From: Castellaniella sp041677825
Lineage (GTDB): Bacteria > Pseudomonadota > Gammaproteobacteria > Burkholderiales > Burkholderiaceae_B
Length of the DNA stretch: 64,000 nucleotides
Assembly: GCF_041677825.1 (NCBI RefSeq)
Contig: NZ_JBAYPG010000001.1
Location: 124,001-188,000, forward strand
Direction of reading: 5' to 3'
Both the position numbers and the translations under genes were made by a program. The notes under the pieces are model-generated. The model saw only the letters and a program-made list of their open reading frames with translations, made no database searches and was not told the origin of the DNA. Positions 26,657-36,100 of this stretch are shown piece after piece. Numbering within the stretch: the stretch's first letter is position 1; each line of letters opens with the position of its first letter.

Positions 26657-27145
26657 CTAGTAAGGAAGAAGTTCGGCAATCGAGGCCGGCAGCATGGACT
26701 TGACATGCACGAAGCCGCGTTCCGCGGCCGCCGACGTACGCGCCTGCCGCCACCAGGGCTCTTTGGGCAGTTCGGTATAACCCGCCAGGCCCACCAGAGC
26801 GAGTATGAGCACGATCCCGCGCACCGCACCGAACAAGGCCCCCAGCCCGTGGTCTGCCGGTGTCAGGCCGGTTCGATCGACCAGGGCCCCCAGGGCCATG
26901 TTGAGCAGGCCCAGCAGCAAAAGCCCGATGATGAATACGGCCGCATAGGCAGCCAGATTGCGCAACAGGCCGTTGTCGATCAACGGAACCAGCAGTTCGG
27001 AGGCCCGTGGGCCCCACCAGATCGCGGCCATGAATGCCGCGAGATAGGCGACGAGCGACAGGACCTCGCGCAGGAATCCGCGCAGCAAGCCGATGATGGC
27101 CGACACGGCCAGAATGGCCAGCACGAAGTAGTCGAAGCTGGTCAC
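26657..27145 (-). CDS. cvpA: CvpA family inner-membrane protein
   Basis: CvpA was named for colicin V production and has since been linked to envelope homeostasis; its molecular function is not settled. The 162-residue protein has four predicted membrane helices, beginning FDYFVLAILAVSAIIGLLRG, with the conserved RGFLREVLSL cytoplasmic loop. It overlaps the SPOR-protein stop by 4 nt and precedes purF, as in E. coli. Confidence 0.94.
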   Translation of the reverse strand: MTSFDYFVLAILAVSAIIGLLRGFLREVLSLVAYLAAFMAAIWWGPRASELLVPLIDNGLLRNLAAYAAVFIIGLLLLGLLNMALGALVDRTGLTPADHGLGALFGAVRGIVLILALVGLAGYTELPKEPWWRQARTSAAAERGFVHVKSMLPASIAELLPY

Positions 27146-27957
27146 TGGCCGGCGATGAGGCCGTTTTCGTAGCCCAGGGCCCTGAGACGGGTCTGGGCTG
27201 CCTGCGCGGCCTCATGGGAGCTGAATGGGCCTACCCGCAGACGGTGCACGGTGCGACCGCCCGACTGCGCTGTTTCTACATAGGCATTGCTCACGCCGGC
27301 CTGGTGCAGGCTGTCGCGACGCTTGATGGCATCCTGCTCGGTCGCATAGGCGGCCACCTGGAGGTAGTAGCGCCCCGACCCGGCGGCACCGGAAGCACTC
27401 GCAGCCGAAGGCGGGGTCTTGCCGGCCAGCAGCGCCAGGGCCACAGCGCCATCGTCTGTGCGAGCCTCTGCGCCCGCCGCCGGCGCCGGGCGGGCCGCGT
27501 CGCGGGCTGGCGCAGACTCGACTGGCTGGCTGGCCGGCGTGTCCGTACCCGTTTCGGTGCGCGTGGACGGCGTGCTGGCCTGGGTATCGGCAGGAGACTC
27601 GGCCGGCGGGGTATCGGAGGCGTTCGCCGAGGCCCCCGGGGTGTCGTCCAGGGGCGTGACGAGACCCGATGCCGTATCGGGTATCGCCGGATCATCGGAC
27701 CCGGGCAGCGCCGAAAACTCGTCGCCCGATGGCAGGCCCGACGGCGGCGCCGGGACGATGATGGGCGCTGGTGCGGGTTCGGATACCGGCTCGTCGAACA
27801 GCCATGTGACCAGAATGAACGCAGTCAGTACCAGAACCAGGGCACCGACCAGGCGCCGCCGGGCCTGGATGCGCAATTCCTTGATCCGGGCCGCTTCAGC
27901 AGCCCCACCGCGAGATGCCGGACGCCGTTCGGGCTCAGTTTTCTTGCGAAAGAACAT
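27142..27957 (-). CDS. DedD-like SPOR-domain protein
   Basis: A 271-residue bitopic inner-membrane protein that probably localises to the septum by binding denuded peptidoglycan. A basic cytoplasmic N-terminus is followed by one membrane helix (about 36-55, VGALVLVLTAFILVTWLF). A long Pro/Ala/Ser/Thr linker of about 130 residues leads to a C-terminal SPOR domain (about 195-270, GRYYLQVAAYATEQDAIKRR). The layout and the folC-X-cvpA-purF location match E. coli dedD, so the same role is likely, though the linker sequence is not conserved. Confidence 0.9.
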   Translation of the reverse strand: MFFRKKTEPERRPASRGGAAEAARIKELRIQARRRLVGALVLVLTAFILVTWLFDEPVSEPAPAPIIVPAPPSGLPSGDEFSALPGSDDPAIPDTASGLVTPLDDTPGASANASDTPPAESPADTQASTPSTRTETGTDTPASQPVESAPARDAARPAPAAGAEARTDDGAVALALLAGKTPPSAASASGAAGSGRYYLQVAAYATEQDAIKRRDSLHQAGVSNAYVETAQSGGRTVHRLRVGPFSSHEAAQAAQTRLRALGYENGLIAGQ

Positions 27958-27995
27958 GGTGCAGCATACCCATCAGACTGGAGGCGAAGGTCTGT

Positions 27996-29405
27996 TCATG
28001 GCAGGACATCCCGGCCTTCCTGGCGCAGGACTTCAAGCACAGGACCCACTGTGGCAAACGAGCCAAACACCAGAATTCTATCATTGTCCGTCGCCATCCT
28101 GCGGGCTTCGGCAAAGGCCAGCACCGGGTTGTCGAAGGCATGAACGCGCACATCACGGGCCTGCACGGCGGGTCGCGCCATGGGTCGAACCCCGGGCTTG
28201 TGGCTGCGGCGCACTTCGCTGGTCTGCGCCATGAAGGGATCGACCGGCGCCTGGTCGCCGCCGATCTGGCGCACGATATCCGCCAGTTCTTCAGCGCGCG
28301 TGCCCCGTGGCCCGCCCAGGGTAGCGCACATCCAGCGATCCACCCGACTGGACAGACGCTGCAGAGTTTCGGCAATGGCCTTGTCATGCAACATGCCGAC
28401 CACCGCAAAGGTATGCGGATAATGCCCCATGCTGTCGAGGTTCTGGCCCAGCGCCGCCACCGCATGCGGGTTGTGTGCCACATCGAGAATCGTGTGCGGC
28501 AGGCCCGGCAGGATCTGCAGTCGACCGGGCAACTGCACATGCAGGAGGCCCTGGCGCACCTCTTGCTGGGTAACCACCAGCCGGTCGCGCAGCGCCTCGA
28601 GTGCAGCCAGGGCGGCCGACGCATTGAGCAGTTGGTTGGCACCGCGCAAGGCAGGGTACACCAGCGCGTTGCGGCGCTGTCCACGGCCACCGTAGGCCCA
28701 TTGCTGCCGATCGCCCGAATAATTGAAATCGACCCCGACCCGCCAGAGATCGGCCCCGATTCTGCCGGCGTGCTCGACCACGCTGTCTGGGGGCATGGGA
28801 TCGGCGCAGATGGCCGGTTTGCCAGGGCGGAATACATGCGCCTTTTCGAGGCCAATTGCTTCGCGGGTGTGGCCCAGCCACTCGGTGTGATCCAGGTCTA
28901 CGCTGGTCAGTATGGCGCAGTCTGCATCGACGATGTTGACGGCATCGAGCCGCCCGCCAAGACCGACTTCGAGCACGACGACATCCAGGCCTGCGTCCTG
29001 GAACAGCTGGAGGGCCGCCAGGGTGGTCATTTCGAAATAGGTCAGGCTGACCCCCTGGCGTCGGGCCTCGACGCGCTCGAGCGCGCGCACGATGTCGCCA
29101 TCGGCTGCTTCGACGCCCTGGATGCGAATGCGCTCGTTGAAGTGCAGGAGATGAGGTGAGGTGTACTTGCCGACCTTGTATCCGGCGTTCAGCAAAATGG
29201 ATTCGAGCATGGCACAGGTCGATCCCTTGCCATTGGTGCCGGCCACCACGATCCTGGTGCAATCGAGCGCGAGTTCGAGACGTTCGGCCACCTGGCGCAC
29301 ACGCTCGAGCCCCAGATCGATTGCCTGCGGATGCAACGTCTCGATATAGGACAACCAATTGGCCAGGGAAGCGCCCGGCGCCGGGACAATCGCAGCAGGA
29401 GACAT
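27996..29405 (-). CDS. folC: bifunctional folylpolyglutamate synthase/dihydrofolate synthase
   Basis: FolC adds glutamate to dihydropteroate and extends folate polyglutamate tails. It has the Mur-ligase P-loop VVAGTNGKGSTCAMLESILL, SPHLLHFNERIRIQG, and the second domain's ILDVAHNPHAVAAL. The 469-residue length is slightly above E. coli's 422, the excess being near the C-terminus. It opens the folC-dedD-cvpA-purF group. In many relatives accD lies directly upstream; here the pyruvate dehydrogenase operon does, separated by a hairpin terminator. Confidence 0.97.
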   Translation of the reverse strand: MSPAAIVPAPGASLANWLSYIETLHPQAIDLGLERVRQVAERLELALDCTRIVVAGTNGKGSTCAMLESILLNAGYKVGKYTSPHLLHFNERIRIQGVEAADGDIVRALERVEARRQGVSLTYFEMTTLAALQLFQDAGLDVVVLEVGLGGRLDAVNIVDADCAILTSVDLDHTEWLGHTREAIGLEKAHVFRPGKPAICADPMPPDSVVEHAGRIGADLWRVGVDFNYSGDRQQWAYGGRGQRRNALVYPALRGANQLLNASAALAALEALRDRLVVTQQEVRQGLLHVQLPGRLQILPGLPHTILDVAHNPHAVAALGQNLDSMGHYPHTFAVVGMLHDKAIAETLQRLSSRVDRWMCATLGGPRGTRAEELADIVRQIGGDQAPVDPFMAQTSEVRRSHKPGVRPMARPAVQARDVRVHAFDNPVLAFAEARRMATDNDRILVFGSFATVGPVLEVLRQEGRDVLP

Positions 29406-29426
29406 GGGGGTTCTGGACTCGGACAG

Positions 29427-29469
29427 GGAAAACGACAGGTGCTGATGTTAGCACCTGCCCCTGTTTTCC
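29427..29469 (-). terminator. hairpin terminator after lpdA
   Basis: CAGGTGCT (29436-29443) and AGCACCTG (29450-29457) form a perfect 8-bp stem with a 6-nt loop. It is extended by an outer arm pair, GGAAAAC (29427-29433) with GTTTTCC (29463-29469). On the minus strand the inner stem is followed by TCGTTTTCCC, a short U-rich run, as in an intrinsic terminator. It ends the aceE-aceF-lpdA operon and separates it from folC. Confidence 0.75.
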
Positions 29470-29519
29470 GATGGGTTCACCCTTGCGGGTGTACCGCTAC
29501 TGCCGCCAGGATCCGGCTT

Positions 29520-31343
29520 TTATCTGCGCCGCACCGGAGGCAGATCGGTGCAATGGCCGTCGGCTGCTTCCGCGGCCATGCCAATCGATTCACCGAGCGT
29601 CGGGTGAGGATGGATCGTCTGGCCGATATCGACCGAGTCGGCCCCCATTTCGATGGCCAGCGCCACTTCGCCGATGAGATCGCCCGCGTGGGTGCCCACG
29701 ATGCCGCCGCCCAGGATGCGCCCGCTGTCGGCATCGAACAGGAGTTTGGTGAAGCCCTCGTCGCGCCCATTGGCAATGGCCCGCCCGGAAGCCTGCCAGG
29801 GAAACAGCCCTTTCCTGACGACCACCCCTTCTTTGCGTGCCTCGTCTTCGCCAAGCCCCACCCAGGCCACCTCGGGATCGGTATACGCAACGGATGGAAT
29901 CACCCGGGCGTCGAAAAATGATTTCTGGCCGGCAATGACTTCGGCTGCCACGTGGCCTTCATGCACCGCCTTGTGCGCGAGCATGGGCTGGCCGACGATG
30001 TCACCGATGGCATGGATATGCGGAACATTGGTGCGCATCTGTTGGTCAACCGGTATGAAACCCTGTTCCGTCACGTGGACGCCGGCTTTCTGAGCGTCGA
30101 GTTTCTGGCCATTGGGCCGACGGCCCACCGCTTGCAGAACCAGGTCGTAGCGCTGCGGTTCGGCGGGTGCCCCCGCCCCCTCGAAGTGCACCAGGATGCC
30201 CTCGGCCGTGGCTTCGGCAGCAACCGTGCGGGTGTTGAGCATGATGTGATCGAAGCGCCAGGCATTGCGCTTTTCCCAGACCCTGGCCAGATCGCGATCG
30301 GCGCCTGTCATCAGTGCGGGCAGCATTTCGACCACATCCAGACGGGCACCCAGCGCCGAATAGACCGTACCCATTTCGAGCCCGATGATCCCGCCTCCGA
30401 TGATGAGCATCCGCCGGGGTATGGCCGCGAGCGCGAGCGCCCCGGTGGAATCCACGACGCGCGGGTCCCTGGGCAGGAAGGGCAATTGCACGGCCTCGCT
30501 GCCTGCCGCAATGATGGCCGACCTGAACTGGAGGATCGTCGTTGCGCCGTCAGTGGCTCGGACGTGCAGGTGATTGGCATCGGCAAAGCGCCCTTCCCCT
30601 GTGAGCACCGTGACCTTGCGCGCCCTGGCCATGCCAGCCAGACCGGTGGTCAATCTGTTGACCACCGTGTCCTTGTGCTTGCGCAGCGCATCCAGATCGA
30701 TTTCGGGTTCGGAGAAACGGATGCCATGCGCAGCCAGGGCCTTGGCCTCTTCGAGGACCGAAACGCTGTGCAGCAGGGCCTTTGAGGGGATGCAGCCCAC
30801 ATTGAGGCAGACCCCGCCCAGGCTGGAGTGCCGTTCGACCAGAATGACATCGAGCCCCAGGTCGGCGGCCCGGAAGGCAGCAGAATAGCCCCCTGGACCC
30901 GCGCCCAGTACCAGTACGTCGCAATCGAGCTGCGCGGCACCCGCCGCACCCTCTGCAGCCGGCGCTTCGTGCGCCTGCGCCCCCGTGGCCTGCGCGCTTG
31001 TTTCAGCGTGCTCGCTGGCAGCCGGATCGGACGCATCCATATCGGCCGCGCCAGCCGGGCTCTCGGTTGCCGTGACGGCATCCGGCCCCTGGGCCTTGGC
31101 GCCAGATTCTTCGGTGATCCGCGCGAGCGGGCTGCCTTCGGACACCTTGTCGCCAATCTTGACCAGAATCTCGCGAACCACGCCACCCCGGTCCGCGGGG
31201 ATCTCCATGGACGCCTTGTCGGATTCAACGGTGACCAGGCCCTGCTCCGGCACGATGGTGTCGCCCACTGCCACCAGGATCTCGATGACTTCCACCGCAT
31301 CGAAATCACCGATGTCGGGCACATTCAGCTCGCTGATGCTCAT
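29520..31343 (-). CDS. lpdA: dihydrolipoyl dehydrogenase with N-terminal lipoyl domain (PDH E3)
   Basis: E3 reoxidises dihydrolipoamide of the pyruvate dehydrogenase complex with FAD and NAD. Residues 1-80 are a lipoyl domain with the attachment lysine Lys43 (VESDKASMEIPA). An Ala/Glu/Asp-rich linker runs to about 138. The FAD domain then begins DVLVLGAGPGGYSAAFRAAD, with the redox pair Cys179-Cys184 (GGVCLNVGCIPSK) and the C-terminal HPHPTLGES acid-base motif. The 607 residues, against about 475 for plain E3, reflect the extra lipoyl domain, a known form in betaproteobacteria. It begins 9 nt after aceF. Confidence 0.97.
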   Translation of the reverse strand: MSISELNVPDIGDFDAVEVIEILVAVGDTIVPEQGLVTVESDKASMEIPADRGGVVREILVKIGDKVSEGSPLARITEESGAKAQGPDAVTATESPAGAADMDASDPAASEHAETSAQATGAQAHEAPAAEGAAGAAQLDCDVLVLGAGPGGYSAAFRAADLGLDVILVERHSSLGGVCLNVGCIPSKALLHSVSVLEEAKALAAHGIRFSEPEIDLDALRKHKDTVVNRLTTGLAGMARARKVTVLTGEGRFADANHLHVRATDGATTILQFRSAIIAAGSEAVQLPFLPRDPRVVDSTGALALAAIPRRMLIIGGGIIGLEMGTVYSALGARLDVVEMLPALMTGADRDLARVWEKRNAWRFDHIMLNTRTVAAEATAEGILVHFEGAGAPAEPQRYDLVLQAVGRRPNGQKLDAQKAGVHVTEQGFIPVDQQMRTNVPHIHAIGDIVGQPMLAHKAVHEGHVAAEVIAGQKSFFDARVIPSVAYTDPEVAWVGLGEDEARKEGVVVRKGLFPWQASGRAIANGRDEGFTKLLFDADSGRILGGGIVGTHAGDLIGEVALAIEMGADSVDIGQTIHPHPTLGESIGMAAEAADGHCTDLPPVRRR

Positions 31344-31352
31344 GGGTTTTCC

Positions 31353-33128
31353 TTAGAGTATGATGCGGCGAAAATCCGCCAGCAGGCTTGCCAGAAAGGC
31401 ATTGAACCGCGCTGCTGCCGCCCCGTCGATCACCCGGTGGTCATACGACAGGGACAGCGGCAGCATCAGGCGCGGCCGGAATTTCTTGCCATTCCAGACG
31501 GGCTGCATGGCTGCCCGGGAAACCCCCAGGATGGCCACTTCGGGGGCATTGATGATGGGCGTGAAGTCAGTGCCACCAATGCCACCGAGCGAAGAAATGG
31601 AGAAGCATCCGCCCTGCATCTGGCCCGGCGAGAGCTTGCCTTCACGGGCCAGGCTGGCCAGTTCGGCCGTTTCGCGCGCGAGTTCGAGCACCCCTTTGCG
31701 ATCCGCATCGCGAATCACAGGCACCACCAGGCCATGGGGTGTATCGGCCGCGAAACCGATATGGAAGTATTTCTTGAAAATGAGATTCTCGCCCTCGAGC
31801 GACGCGTTGAACTCGGGATGCGTCTTGAGTGCCGCAACCACCGCCTTGATCAGAAAGGCCAGCATGGTGACCTTGATGCCCGATTTCCTGTACTCGTCAT
31901 TGAGCTGCTGGCGCAGGGCTTCGAGATCGGTGATGTCAGCCACATCATTGTTGGTGACGTGGGGGATCATCACCCAGTTGCGATGCAGGTTGGCACCGGA
32001 GATTTTCTTGATCCGGGACAACGGCCTGGCCTCGATTTCTCCGAATTTCGCGAAATCCACCTTTGGCCAGCCCAGCACGCTGAACCCTTCACCAGCCGGC
32101 AGCGTGGTCCCCACAGGGCTGGCCCCGCCCGTGGCCAGGGCCTGCTTCACATAGGTGCGCACGTCGTCCATCGTGATGCGGTTCTTGGGGCCCGAACCCG
32201 TGATGTGCGCCAGATCGGCCCCGAGTTCCCGTGCAAACTTGCGCACGGACGGCGACGCATGCGGCAGATTGCGTAACGGTACATCGGCATCTGCGTACGA
32301 GGCGGTGGGTGAGGTGCGCACCGGTGCACGCGAGGCCAGGGTGTCGGGTTCTGCAGAGCCAGCCTGCACGGGTGCCGGCCCGACGGTACCGGGCCCGGCC
32401 GGTACGTCGGTCGGGACGCCGGGTACGGCCTGCGCCGCATGGCTGACTTCGGGCGCGGCAGCCCCTGCGGGGGCCGCGGATGGTGCCCCGGGTGGCTGAG
32501 GGGCCTGCGCGGGGGCGCCATTGTCGGCGGGCGGGGCATCGGCGACTTCGATCTGCATGATTTCGGAGCCCTGTGACACCTTGTCGCCCACCTTGATGCT
32601 CAAAGCCTTGACTGTACCGCCTGCGGGCGCCGGGATTTCCATGGAGGCCTTGTCGGATTCGACCGTGATCAAACCCTGTTCGGCCTGAATCAGGTCGCCT
32701 GGCGCCACCAGAACCTCGATGACCTCGACCTCGTCGAAGTCGCCGATGTCGGGCACCAACACCGGCAGCACGCCACCCAGGCCGGCCGGTGCCGCGGCTG
32801 CGGGCGGTGCTGCGGGCTCGACCCTGGCCGGCGCGGCGGCCGCCGGTACTGCATCGCGTGCCTCGGGTGCGGCTTCGGCCTGCGCCACGGCGGGCTCGAG
32901 TTCGAGGATGACCGAGCCTTCCTTGACCTTGTCACCGACCTGTACCCTGATCTGGCGAATGGTGCCACCTTCCGATGCCGGGATCTCCATGGAGGCCTTG
33001 TCGGATTCGACCGTGATCAGACCTTGTTCGGTCTGTATGACATCACCCACTGCCACCAGGACCTCGATGACTTCGACCGAATCGAAATCGCCGATATCCG
33101 GAACCTTGATTTCAATGGTGTTGCTCAT
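31353..33128 (-). CDS. aceF: dihydrolipoyllysine acetyltransferase (PDH E2)
   Basis: E2 forms the core of the pyruvate dehydrogenase complex and transfers the acetyl group to CoA. Two lipoyl domains (each with ESDKASMEIPA), joined by Ala/Pro/Glu-rich linkers, are followed by a peripheral subunit-binding domain (HASPSVRKFARELGADLAHI). The catalytic domain ends in LSYDHRVIDGAAAARFNAFL, with the active-site histidine and aspartate. The protein has 591 residues. Together with the lipoyl domain on E3, each operon unit encodes three lipoyl domains, the same total as the three on E. coli AceF. Confidence 0.98.
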   Translation of the reverse strand: MSNTIEIKVPDIGDFDSVEVIEVLVAVGDVIQTEQGLITVESDKASMEIPASEGGTIRQIRVQVGDKVKEGSVILELEPAVAQAEAAPEARDAVPAAAAPARVEPAAPPAAAAPAGLGGVLPVLVPDIGDFDEVEVIEVLVAPGDLIQAEQGLITVESDKASMEIPAPAGGTVKALSIKVGDKVSQGSEIMQIEVADAPPADNGAPAQAPQPPGAPSAAPAGAAAPEVSHAAQAVPGVPTDVPAGPGTVGPAPVQAGSAEPDTLASRAPVRTSPTASYADADVPLRNLPHASPSVRKFARELGADLAHITGSGPKNRITMDDVRTYVKQALATGGASPVGTTLPAGEGFSVLGWPKVDFAKFGEIEARPLSRIKKISGANLHRNWVMIPHVTNNDVADITDLEALRQQLNDEYRKSGIKVTMLAFLIKAVVAALKTHPEFNASLEGENLIFKKYFHIGFAADTPHGLVVPVIRDADRKGVLELARETAELASLAREGKLSPGQMQGGCFSISSLGGIGGTDFTPIINAPEVAILGVSRAAMQPVWNGKKFRPRLMLPLSLSYDHRVIDGAAAARFNAFLASLLADFRRIIL

Positions 33129-33142
33129 GCTTGCTGTCCTCC

Positions 33143-35854
33143 TCAGGCGTACTGTGGATTGGCCTTGTCGGGGTCGATGCCATATCTGGCGAGCGCTTCG
33201 ACACTTTTGGAGATATCGATCGTGCCCTCATCGGCCAGACTGCGCAAGGCAGCCAGCACCACGAAGTGACGATCGATCTCGAAATGCTTGCGCAGTTCGG
33301 AACGGAAGTCCGAGCGCCCGAAACCATCGGTACCCAGCACGCGATAGCGCCGCCCTTCGGGGATGAACGGACGAATCATGTCCGGGAAAGCCTTGATATA
33401 GTCGGTGGACGCCACGATGGGCCCCTTGGTCGACCTGAGTTGCTGCGTGACATACGCCTCTTGCTGCGGCCCGCCAGGATGCAGCAGATTGTGGCGCTCT
33501 GCATCGAGCCCATTGCGGCGCAGTTCGGTGAAGCTGGTCACGCTCCAGAGATCCGAGGACACCCCCCAGTCTTTTTCGAGCATGTCCTGGGCGGCCATGA
33601 CTTCGCGCAGGATCGTGCCCGAGCCCATGAGCTGTACATGCGCCCTGTTGTTCTTGCGGCCCGCCGAACGCAAGCGGTACATGCCCTTGAGTATGCCCTC
33701 CTCATCGCCCTTGGCCAGCCCCGGCTGGGGATAGTTCTCGTTCATCACGGTGATGTAGAAGAAGACGTTTTCCTGATCCTGCATCATGCGCTGGATGCCG
33801 CTCTGGATGATGACGGCGACCTCGTGGGCAAACGACGGGTCGTAGGCCACGCAATTGGGAATCAGCGAGGCCTGGATGTGACTGTGCCCATCTTCGTGCT
33901 GCAGGCCCTCGCCATTGAGCGTGGTACGCCCGGCGGTACCGCCCAGCACGAAACCGCGCGCCAGCATGTCGCCCGCCGCCCAGGCGAGATCGCCAAAGCG
34001 CTGAAAGCCGAACATCGAGTAATAGATGAAAAACGGGATCATGATCCGGTTGCTGACCGAATACGAGGTGGCCGCGGCAATCCAGGAGCAGAACCCGCCC
34101 GCCTCGTTGATGCCTTCCTGAAGCAGTTGCCCATTGGCTGCTTCGCGGTAATACATGACTTGACCCTTGTCGACGGGGACGTACTTCTGGCCTTCCGGGG
34201 CATAGATGCCGATCTGCCGGAACAGGCCCTCCATGCCGAACGTGCGGGATTCATCAACCAGGATGGGCACGACCCGTGGCGCGAGTTCCTTGTCGCGAAG
34301 AATCTGGTTGAGTACCCTCACGAATGCCTGCGTGGTGGAGATTTCACGCCCTTCGATGGTCGGCTCGAGCACCGCCTTGAAGGTATCGAGCGAGGGTGCC
34401 TGCAGCGACTGATCGGCCTTTTCGCGGCGATGCGGCAGATAGCCGCCCAGTGCCTGCCGGTGGTCATGCAGGTATTTCATTTCGGGCGAATCCTTGGCCG
34501 GCCTGAAATACGGCAGATCCTCGAGTTGTTCGTCGGGGATGGGTATGTTGAAGCGGTCGCGGAATTCGCGCACGGAATCGACGTCGAGTTTTTTCTGCTG
34601 GTGCGTGGGGTTCTTGGCCTGCCCCACGTGCCCCATGCCGTATCCCTTGATGGTCTTGGCCAGAATCACCGAAGGTTGCCCCTGATGGGCCACCGCCGCC
34701 GAAAAGGCCGCATAGACCTTGTGTGGATCGTGGCCACCGCGATTCAGGCGCCAGACCTCTTCATCGCTCATGCGGCTGACCATTTCGAGCAATTTCGGAT
34801 GCTTGCCGAAGAATTTTTCGCGCACGAACTTGCCATCATTGGCCTTGTATGCCTGGTACTCGCCATCGACGGTCTCTTCCATGATGCGGCGCAGCAAACC
34901 ATCTTTGTCGCGAGCGAACAGGGGATCCCAGTATCCACCCCAGATCAGCTTGAGGACATGCCAGCCATTGCCGCGGAACGCACCCTCGAGTTCCTGGATG
35001 ATCTTGCCATTGCCGCGCACCGGCCCATCGAGGCGCTGCAGATTGCAGTTGACGACAAAAATGAGATTGTCGAGTTTCTCGCGCGCCGCCAGCCCGATGG
35101 CCGCCAGGGATTCGGGCTCGTCGACTTCGCCGTCGCCCATGAAAACCCAGACCTTGCGCTGGCTGGTGTCTGCAATGCCGCGCGCATGAAGATACTTCAG
35201 GAAGCGGGCCTGATAGATGGCCATCATGGGGCCAAGCCCCATGGACACCGTGGAAAACTGCCAGAAGCCGGGCATCAGGTGCGGGTGCGGATAGGATGGC
35301 AGGCCCTTGCCCTGGCCACCGACTTCCTGGCGGAACCAGTCGAGGTTCTCTTCGGTGAGACGCCCTTCGAGAAAGGCGCGCGCATACATGCCGGGCGATG
35401 AATGCCCCTGGAAGTAGATCAGGTCGCCGCCGTGATCGGCTGATTCTGCGTGCCAGAAATGGTTCTGGCCGCATTCGATCATGGTGGCAAGAGACGCGAA
35501 CGAGGCGATGTGCCCGCCCAGGCTGCCGCCATCGGGGGGATCGATCTGGTTGGCCTTGACCACCATCGCCATGGCATTCCAGCGGATGTACGAACGGATA
35601 CGCTCTTCGAGCACCATGTTGCCCGGATGCATGGGTTCGAGCCCGGGCGGAATGGTGTTGACGTAGGCCGTATTGGGCGAATACGGGATGTGGGCCCCGC
35701 TGCGGCGCGCCAGATCGATCAGCTGTTCGATGAGGAAATGGGCGCGTTCGGCACCCTCGCGATCGAGCACGGCCTCGAGCGAATCGACCCATTCGCGTGT
35801 TTCCTGGGGATCGATGTCTGCCGTGCTGATCTGACCTTGATCAAGAGAGGACAT
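33143..35854 (-). CDS. aceE: pyruvate dehydrogenase E1 component, homodimeric type
   Basis: E1 decarboxylates pyruvate with thiamine diphosphate and acetylates lipoyl groups of E2. The 903-residue protein is the single-chain alpha2 form typical of proteobacteria. The TPP-binding region has VWVFMGDGEVDEPESLAAIG, followed by NLIFVVNCNLQRLDGPVRGN. The N-terminus matches family members (SLEAVLDREGAERAHFLIEQ). The ATG is preceded by a Shine-Dalgarno-like AGGAGAC. It opens the aceE-aceF-lpdA operon; the 246-bp upstream gap carries two palindromes. Confidence 0.98.
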   Translation of the reverse strand: MSSLDQGQISTADIDPQETREWVDSLEAVLDREGAERAHFLIEQLIDLARRSGAHIPYSPNTAYVNTIPPGLEPMHPGNMVLEERIRSYIRWNAMAMVVKANQIDPPDGGSLGGHIASFASLATMIECGQNHFWHAESADHGGDLIYFQGHSSPGMYARAFLEGRLTEENLDWFRQEVGGQGKGLPSYPHPHLMPGFWQFSTVSMGLGPMMAIYQARFLKYLHARGIADTSQRKVWVFMGDGEVDEPESLAAIGLAAREKLDNLIFVVNCNLQRLDGPVRGNGKIIQELEGAFRGNGWHVLKLIWGGYWDPLFARDKDGLLRRIMEETVDGEYQAYKANDGKFVREKFFGKHPKLLEMVSRMSDEEVWRLNRGGHDPHKVYAAFSAAVAHQGQPSVILAKTIKGYGMGHVGQAKNPTHQQKKLDVDSVREFRDRFNIPIPDEQLEDLPYFRPAKDSPEMKYLHDHRQALGGYLPHRREKADQSLQAPSLDTFKAVLEPTIEGREISTTQAFVRVLNQILRDKELAPRVVPILVDESRTFGMEGLFRQIGIYAPEGQKYVPVDKGQVMYYREAANGQLLQEGINEAGGFCSWIAAATSYSVSNRIMIPFFIYYSMFGFQRFGDLAWAAGDMLARGFVLGGTAGRTTLNGEGLQHEDGHSHIQASLIPNCVAYDPSFAHEVAVIIQSGIQRMMQDQENVFFYITVMNENYPQPGLAKGDEEGILKGMYRLRSAGRKNNRAHVQLMGSGTILREVMAAQDMLEKDWGVSSDLWSVTSFTELRRNGLDAERHNLLHPGGPQQEAYVTQQLRSTKGPIVASTDYIKAFPDMIRPFIPEGRRYRVLGTDGFGRSDFRSELRKHFEIDRHFVVLAALRSLADEGTIDISKSVEALARYGIDPDKANPQYA

Positions 35855-36011
35855 GGTATGTGTCTCCTGTGGTTTGAATCGCTGGTGCCCCGATGGGGGC
35901 GCCAGAACCGAGGTTCATGCCGGGTGCCGGTGCTTGCCTTCGACGCCGGAAGCCCTGAAACTGGACGTGTGTCCTCATTCTAGGGAAGAGCAGACTGCAA
36001 CACAAGTAAAA

Positions 36012-36046
36012 TTTCATTTTATGAGTTTAAATTTCATTATATGAAA
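36012..36046. promoter_or_regulatory. tandem TTTCAT-N3-ATGAAA palindromes upstream of aceE
   Basis: A perfect palindrome, TTTCATTATATGAAA (36032-36046), and an imperfect copy, TTTCATTTTATGAGT (36012-36026), lie 20 bp apart centre to centre, about two helical turns, in an AT-rich island within otherwise GC-rich DNA. On the minus strand the perfect copy contains TATAAT (36041-36036), so a protein bound there would cover a likely -10 element of the aceE promoter. The motif is unlike the E. coli PdhR site. No candidate regulator other than the adjacent two-component system is encoded nearby. The rest of 35855-36100 shows nothing recognisable. Confidence 0.6.
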
Positions 36047-36100
36047 ATCAAATTGCTTGAATCCTGACTAAAATGCGTACGTTGCCACCTTGCGACCACC

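Noticed and set aside
33131..35401. Plus-strand open frame of 756 codons opposite aceE
   Set aside because: It is the mirror of a certain gene in GC-rich DNA with strong third-position bias; its translation has no recognisable domain and an unnatural His/Asp/Arg-rich composition.
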